This document shows positions 34,001-43,000 of a DNA stretch of 45,778 nucleotides, piece after piece. How positions within the stretch are numbered: the stretch's first letter is position 1; each line of letters begins with the position of its first letter. This stretch comes from an uncultured Chitinophagales bacterium (GTDB lineage: Bacteria > Bacteroidota > Bacteroidia > Chitinophagales > JAHDHT01): positions 1 to 45,778 of the forward strand of contig CALHDG010000100.1 of NCBI GenBank assembly GCA_938023075.1, given 5' to 3'. Position numbers and translations under genes: made by a program. Below the pieces are notes generated by a model. The model saw only the letters and a program-made list of their open reading frames with translations, did not search any database and was not told the origin of the DNA.

Positions 34001-37000
34001 GATCTTTCTACGTATGCTCCGATAAACTCTGTTAATATTAGTAATTTTTCTGCCAATGTATCTCCAAGTGGAAGCTTTAATGGCACTTCAAACATCAATA
34101 CTTTATTAGGTAATGATAGCTTTGTACCGGGTGAAACTGGAATACTGTATATAAATTTAAATGTTGGTCCTTATTCTACTATACCTGCTAATTTAACTAA
34201 CCAGGCTGAAATTACTGGTTTAGACCCATCTAATAATACCGTTAGCGATACTGATGCACAACCTAGCCCAATTACACCTCCCAATTCTAGTATTGATGTA
34301 GTTAAAACTTTAATCAATGCTCCATTTTTAAATACGGATGGAACTTACGATCTTGCCTTTAAAATCGATATTGAGAATATAGGCGATGTCAATTTATCTA
34401 ACCTACAAGTAACCGATGATTTAACGGCTTTTTCACCGGTTAATTCAGCCAACATTGGTAATACTTCTGCTAATTTATCTCCAAATGGCCTTTATAATGG
34501 TTTAACGGATATTAATACCTTACTGGGCAACGACAATTTTGTTCCAGGACAACGAGGATCGTTTTTTATTTATGCCAATGTAGGTCCGTACAATAATCCA
34601 CCGGCTGTTTTTACCAATATTGTAAACGTAACCGCTATTGACCCATCTAACCAAAATGTAAATAATACAGATAATGCTGATGTATCGGTAAGCTCTCCAT
34701 TGTCTTCAATTAAAATTGCCAAATCAATATTAAACGGACCAACTTTAAATAATGATGGAACCTACAATATTACCTTTCAGATTAACTTAGAAAACAGTGG
34801 AGATGTAGACTTAAATAACATTCAGGTTACCGATGATTTGAATATTTTTGCACCAGTTAACACTGCCATTATCTCCAATACCTCTTCAAATCTTTCTCCG
34901 AATAGTAACTATAATGGAATTTCTAACATTAATGCTTTAAATGGTAATGATACTTTTGTTCCGGGTGAGACGGGTCGTTTTGATATTGTAGTAAATATTG
35001 GTGCTTACCCAACTACATTAACAGGATTATCGAACAATGCAGATGCTACTGGAATTGATCCTAATGGTATTTCAGTGGCTGATAATGCGCTTACTCCAGT
35101 TGTATTTCCGTTGCTTAATCCTGGTATATCGGTTAGTAAGCAAATATTAAGTGGGCCAAACTTAAATAATGATGGAACTTATGATATTTCTTTTTTAATT
35201 AATTTAGAAAATACTGGAAATGTTGATTTAATGAATATTCAATTAGAAGATGATTTGAGTATGTATGCTCCGGTAAATCAAGCTAATATTAGCAACACCT
35301 CTGCTAACCTTTCTTCTAACGGGGCATATAATGGTATTGTAATTACCAATACTTTAATAGGAGTAGATGTGCTAAACCCTGGCGAAACCGGTGCCTTTAA
35401 TATTAATGTAAACTTTGGTCCCTATGCACTTACCCCAACAGGTTTAGAAAATGAAATTATTGCCTTTGCCAACGATCCTGCGGGCATGGAGCATACCGAT
35501 ACGGCATCTGTTCCTTCTCCAATTCTTTCCCCTTCGCCTTCATTATCCATTAATAAATCAATTTTAAATTTACCCTCAATTAATACTGATGGAACGTACG
35601 ACATTATATATGATATGTCCATACAAAATACCGGTAATGTCAATTTAACAAATGTTCAGATAATTGATGACTTATCCGTTTTTAATCCGGTAAACAATGC
35701 TTCGGTAATCAATACTTCTGCTAATCTTTCTCCTAATGGTTTGTACAATGGGCTCGCAAATACCAATACTTTAACCGGTACTGATGTTTTGCTACCCGGA
35801 CAAACAGAATCGTTGGAAATATTAATGAACATTGGCCCATTTGTTACAGCACCACCAATTATTAACAACGTAGGAATGGTGAACGGCATAGACCCGGGAG
35901 GAAACAATATTGTTAGTACCGATACGGTGCCGACGATTATTCCAATTCCGGGTCCGCAACTTAGTGTAACAAAGCAACTATCGAGCGGACCAGACTTAAA
36001 AGACGACGGCACTTATGACATGAGCTTTGACATCATGGTTGAAAATTCAGGAGACTTAATTCTCAATAACATTCAGGTAACTGATATTCTTAGTCAGTAT
36101 AATCCTGTAAATAATGTAATCATAAATAATCTTTCATCTAATCTATCTCTTAACCCAAATTATAACGGTATTAGCGTTTCTAATACCTTAACGGGTACCG
36201 ACTCTTTCGCTCCTTCAGAAAGTGGTAATTATGAGATACTGGTAAATGTTGGACCTTTTGATCCTATTCCGGCAGCCGGTTCATTATCAAACATAATTGC
36301 CGGTACAGCTACAGACCCAAGTGGAAATGTGATAACTTCGACTGATGAAATGTTAACCGATTTCCCAAATTTAAATCCATCTATATATATAAATAAGACT
36401 TTTATAGATGATGCATCTCCTAATGCCGACGGTACTTACGACATTACATTTTTTATTGAAATTGAAAATACCGGTATAGTAAATTTATATGATATTCAAA
36501 TTATAGATGATTTATCTTTATATAATCCGGTTAATTCGGTAACATCCTCCAACTCTACCGGTAATATTGCCTTAAACAGTTTGTACGATGGCATTAGCGA
36601 TATCGCATTACTGGTAGGTAATGATATATTTAGTCCTGGAGAAACGGCTAACTTCGAAATGACGATGAACGTTGGTTCTTATGATTCCAGTGTTGATTTA
36701 AATGCTTTGCAAAATGAAGTTACGGTCACTTCTAATGATCCTAATGGCAACCTTATTAGTGATAACGATATTGAATTAACTGATCTTCGGTCTATTTTTC
36801 CAACTATTGACATTCAGAAAACGCTAACCGATGGACCAAGCCTTAGAACAGACGGCACTTACGATTTAACTTTTTCATTAAATGTGATTAATAACGGTAA
36901 TGTAAACTTGTCAAACATTCAAATTGTTGATGATTTATCGCAGTATGCTCCTGTTAATTCCATCGCCATTACCAATACCTCAGCAAATCTTTCTCCTAAT

Positions 37001-40000
37001 GCTTCATTTAATGGTATAAGTAATGTAAATGCCCTATTAGGTATTGATGGTTTTTCACCCGGCGAGTTAGGTAGTTTAGATATTGTTTTGAACGTTGGTC
37101 CATATTCAACTTTGCCTCCAAATGGTGTTATGGTTAATGAAGCAACCGCTTCTGGTACAGATCCTAATGGAGTTTTGCAAACTAATGTGTCTTCTGCTAC
37201 TTCAAACTTCCAAAACTCTATGGCAGGTATTGACATAACAAAAACTTTGTTGAATACACCTCTATTAAAAACAGATGGAACAATTGATTTAAGGTTTAAC
37301 ATTAACGTAAGAAATAATGGAGATGTGAATTTAAATGATTTGCAAATTGAGGATGATTTAACCGTGTTCAGCCCCATTAACAGCGTATCCATTATTAATA
37401 CTTCTGCTAATGTGTCGCCTAATTCTGCCTATAATGGAATTAGTAATGTAAATACTTTACTTGGCTTAGATGACTTTAGCCCAAACGAAACCGGCTCATT
37501 CGATTTGTTGATAAATGTAGGACCATATGATCCAACACCAGAAAACATAGGCAATGCTGCTTTAGCTAAAGCTACTGACCCTGCTGGTAATTTGGTTCAA
37601 GATAATGATGAAGTACCCACCACGTTACCTAAACAATTACCGGCAATAGATGTTATTAAATCATTAAAAGGACAACCCGTTGTAAATGCTGACGGAACTT
37701 ACTCGCTTACCTATAATATTAAAGTGAATAATATTGGTAATGCAGACCTTAATAACTTACAACTTATTGATGATTTAGCCTCCCTGTCGCCTGTAAACAA
37801 TGTTTCATTTTCTAATACTTCGGCAAATATTTCAAGTAATTCGGCATACGATGGTATAACAGACACCAATATATTATTGGGTACCAATACCTTAATACCT
37901 GCAGAAAGTGCATCTATAGATTTAAATGTAAATTGCGGTCCATTTAATCCAACGCCATCTAATTTAACTAACTTGGTTGAGGTTACAAGCACCGACCCGA
38001 GTAACATACTAATTGCTGATAAAGATTCTGTGGATACTGCATTACCAAACACCAGTGCATCCATTCAAGTTTTAAAAGAAATTATATCGGGTCCTACACT
38101 GTTAAGCGATGGCACGCAACGCACTGATTATGCAATTACCATCACCAATAATGGAAATGTTGACTTAAACAACATTCAGGTAATAGATGACCTAACTGCT
38201 TTTGTACCGGTTAATTTGGTTACCTTATCAAACATATCCGCTAATTTATCATTCAACCCAGGATATAATGGCACTTCAAATATGAATATTTTATTGGGGA
38301 ATAACAGCCTTGTTCCCAACGAAACAGCTTCTTTACAAATTAGTGTAAATACGGGTCCATATGCATTTCCAATTTTTGGCTTAAGCAATATTGCTGCTGC
38401 GTCAGCTACCGATCCTTCTGCTAATGTTGTAACCGACCAAAGTGCCGTTTCTACAGATTATGATGTTTCCAGACCAGAACTGGGTTTGGCTAAAGCTCTA
38501 ACCAGTGGGCCGGTGTTGTTATCGGATGGAACGTTTATTATTAGTATGCGTTTGTTAGTAGAAAATTCTGGTAATGTTGACATCTTTAACATTCAAATAA
38601 CGGATGACCTAATGACTACCTTTAGTTTGCCACCAACACCAAATATAAATTATGTTTTAATATTAAATAGTTCTAATAATTTTAATCCTAATACTAGTTT
38701 TGATGGTCAAGCTGTACAAAATTTATTAATTGGCAACGATAATTTATCCGTAGGTGAAATAGGGTTTGTAGATATAGAAATCAATTTTGGACCAATGCCG
38801 CCCAATACCTTTACTGTTTTTCAAAACACGGCTAATGTTATTGGTACTGCTCCATCAGGTTTTGAAGTGGAAGATAATTCACACGATGGACTAAATCCAG
38901 ATCCGGAAGGAGACGGACCCAATAACAATGATGACCCTACCCCAATACCTACCAAGCCGCCGTTAGGAGAAATAGGAATCGCTAAAGAACTTACCTCAAT
39001 TTCTAATATTTTGCCAGATGGAACCTATGACATTTTGTACACGCTTTTTATTGAAAACAGTGGTCCTGTAATTGTAACCGATCTGCAAATTGTTGATAAT
39101 CTATCAACCGCCTTTTCAGGAATTGCAGCCGTACCTATAAATGCAGTTAGCCTTACAAACGCCTCCAGTAATTTATCACCAAATGGTGTTTATAATGGCA
39201 TTACCAATACCAATGTTTTATTAGGCATTGATGATTTTGCACCAGGAGAAACCGGCTTAATTCAAATTAAAGTAAATGTAGGTATCGTTCCACAACCAGG
39301 TGGCGATTTTGCTAATCAGGCATTCGTAAGCGGAATTGATTCTGACGGAAGTCCCATACAAGATAGCTCAGATGATGGTTCCGATCCTGATAAAGATGAC
39401 GATGGTCCGCTTAATGATAACCAACCAACCATAGTTACCTTAGAACCCGGTTTATCTTCTATTGAAATATTAAAAAGTTTAATAAGCCCACCAGTGTTGA
39501 ATGAAAATGGAACCTACGATCTCATCTATAATCTACAGGTTCAAAACACCGGTTATGTTCCTATAGAAAATGTTCAAATTTTAGATGCCCTGATAAGTTT
39601 TTCACCACTTCAACAACCTATTATTTCTAATGTAACTTCTAACTTAAATGTTAATCCGGTATATGATGGTATTGTTAATGTGAATCTATTAACAGGAAAT
39701 GATGAATTGGCTGCCGGAGAAAGTGCCAGCTTAAATTTGGTACTAACTGTTGGACCTTTAAATGGAAATATTGATGAAATAACAAACTATACAATTGCTT
39801 CGGCAAATGATGACTCTGGCATTCAATTGTTTGATGATAGTTTTGTAATTACACCATTTGAAGCAAGTGAACCTAAAATAGACCTTGAAAAGAAATTGAT
39901 CAATGGACCTAATAGTAAGATAGATGGAACCTATGATATTTCATTTAGGTTAGAGTTAATAAATACCGGCGATGTGGTATTGAATAATTTACAAGTTTTA

Positions 40001-43000
40001 GATCAGTTGTCAGATTATGCGCCAATAAATTCAATCAACTTTTTAAACATCTCTTCTAATCTATCTCCCAATGGTTCTTACAATGGTTTATCAGATTTAA
40101 ATATGCTAAACGGTACTGATAGTTTTGTACCGGGTGAAGAAGGTTCTTTTGATGTAGCCATAAATGTGGGTCCATTAACTAACATACCATCCGATCTCAA
40201 AAATCTGGCGATGGCAAACGGAATAGACCCCGGAGGAAATAAAGTAAGCGATGAAGATGAGATTGAAACGCCTATTGATGCCTTTGAACCGGCAATCAGA
40301 ATTTTGAAAAACCTGATTAATGACCCTGTTCTAAACAATGACGGAACCTACGAATTCACCTTTTTAATTCAACTAATAAATGATGGTAATGTTATTTTAA
40401 ATGATCTTCAAATTACGGATGATTTAAGCAATTTTGCCCCTATTAATTCTACGGGTATTGTCAATGTCTCTTCAAACTTATCAGCAAATCCTGCTTTTAA
40501 CGGCATTACATCTATTAATTTATTAAGTGGTACCAATAGTTTTCAACCAGGTGAAAATGGTATTTTAAATTTGACGGTTAATGCCGGTCCATATGCTAGT
40601 ATTCCGGCTGATTTAAACAACATGGCAGAAGCTACTGCAATTGCTTCTTCAGGAGAAGCAGTAAACGATAATGATATTGCAGGAACACAAATAGGCAACC
40701 TTCAACCAGCTATTGAAGTACAAAAATCACTATTTGCAGGACCAGTTCTTAATCCAGACGGCTCTTATAAAATGAGTTTTTTAATTAGAGCAGAAAATAC
40801 AGGTAATGTAACTTTAAATAATATCCAACTGATTGACGATATAAGCAACTATGCTCCGGTAATTAATACAATTGTAACATTGCCTTCTTCCAATTTATCA
40901 ATTAATTTAAATTACGATGGTATAACCAACACCAATCTTTTATCTGGTGTAGATGTTTTAGAACCTGGCGAATCGGGTTTGTTGAATTTGGAGATAATTG
41001 CCGGACCATACCCAGAATTACCAGCCGATTCTGTAAACAGGGTAACTGCAACTGGTGTTGACCCGTTAGGAAATATTTCAACAATGTTAGACTCGGTTTC
41101 TACACCTTTTGAAAGTTTTGGAGATGCCAAATTAAATTTAGACAAACTGTTAATTGAAGCTCCGGAATTACAAGATGATGGAACCTATAATTTATCGTAT
41201 TTTATTACTGTTGGAAACATCGGTTCAGTTAACATAACCAATCTTCAAATTGAAGATGACCTATCTAACTTTCAACCGTTGAACAATGCTTTTATTAGTT
41301 CACCAACTTCTAATTTATCGCCTAATCCAACTTTTAATGGGATTAATAACATTAATACACTTGCCGGTGGCGATTTGCTTACACCAGGCGAAGTTGCATC
41401 GTTTAAATTAGAGTTAAATGTGGGTCCTTATGATCCGCCGGTAACAAATTTAATTAATTTAGCAAGAGCCTACGGAAATGAACCAACCGGAGATTTAGTG
41501 GTAGATGTAGATGATGAAGAAGCTAATTTTGAAGTGTACAGAGCCTCCATAAATGCCGATAAATTATTGATTGAACCGCCTGTTTTAAATGAAGATGGTA
41601 CCTACGATTTCATGTTTTTTATTAATCTTTCAAACACCGGTAATGTTGACTTAAGCAATATTCAGGTAATTGACGACCTTTCTGCTTTTGAGCCGGTTAA
41701 CGCTGCTTTTGTGGTTAGTCCTTCGGCAAATTTATCGCCCAATCCGGTTTTTGATGGTTTGTTTAACAAAAATACTTTACTCGGTAACGATTTTCTTACC
41801 CCTGGAGAAACCGCTTCTTTTGCCCTTACATTAAATGCCGGACCTTTTAATCCAACTCCCTCAAATTTATTAAACCTTATAAGGGTTACCGGTAATGATC
41901 CGATAAACAATGTGGTAGAAGAATTAGATGCTGAATTAAGTCCCGTTGATCCGCTCAATCCTTCTATATCGGTTAGCAAAACCATAAGCTCAGGACCTGA
42001 TTATAACAGCGATGGAACCTATGATATACTATTTACGATTAACGTAGAAAACACAGGTGATGTAATATTAAACAAACTACAATTAGTTGATGATTTACAG
42101 CAACTGCAACCAGTAAATACAGCAAGTATTATTAACAATACTCCTAATTTATCAAACAATTTTACTTACGATGGTTTAAGTGACAAAAATCTTTTATTTG
42201 GTTTTGATGAGTTGCAACCTGGTGAAAATGGTTCTGTTCAGATATTAATCAATATCGGTCCTTATATTACAGTACCAACAGGTGCAACAAATGCAGTAAA
42301 TGGGTTTGCTACCGCACCAAATGATCTTGTTGTGACCGGGCAAGACGAAATTCCGGTTATTTTACAAGATTTAGACCAAAGCATTGGTTTAGCAAAGCAA
42401 TTAGATGCGCTTCCAATATTAAATGAAGATGGTAGCTACGATTTACAATACAGTTTTATTGTTGAAAATACCGGAACTATTAGCTTAGAGAACATTCAAA
42501 TAACCGATAATTTAAGTCAGTTTAGCCCAATAAACCAGGCTGAGGTTTTATTTACCTCAAGCAATTTATCACCAAACGCATTTTACGATGGAACAGCTGA
42601 TATTGCCTTGTTAACTGGAATGGACAATTTACAGCCAAACGAAAGAGGCACTTTTACCTTAAGTTTAAATGTAGGACCCTATGTAACTGTACCTCAAGGA
42701 TTAACCAACTCTGCCACTGCTTCTGCAACTACTCCTTTAAACAATACTATTACAGATTTGTCGGATGATGGAATAATAACGGATAATTTTGAAGACGATC
42801 CAACACCTACACCATTTTCATTTTCAAATCCAAAATTAGAGGTGGTCAAAGCACTTTTAGAATCACCGAAAATGCAGTTAGATGGTAGTTACAATTTGGC
42901 TTTTGCCGTTACCGTTCAAAATACAGGTAATATCTTATTAAATAACCTTCAATTAGAAGATGATTTAAGTGCCTTCCAACCATTAAATGAGGTTCAGCTT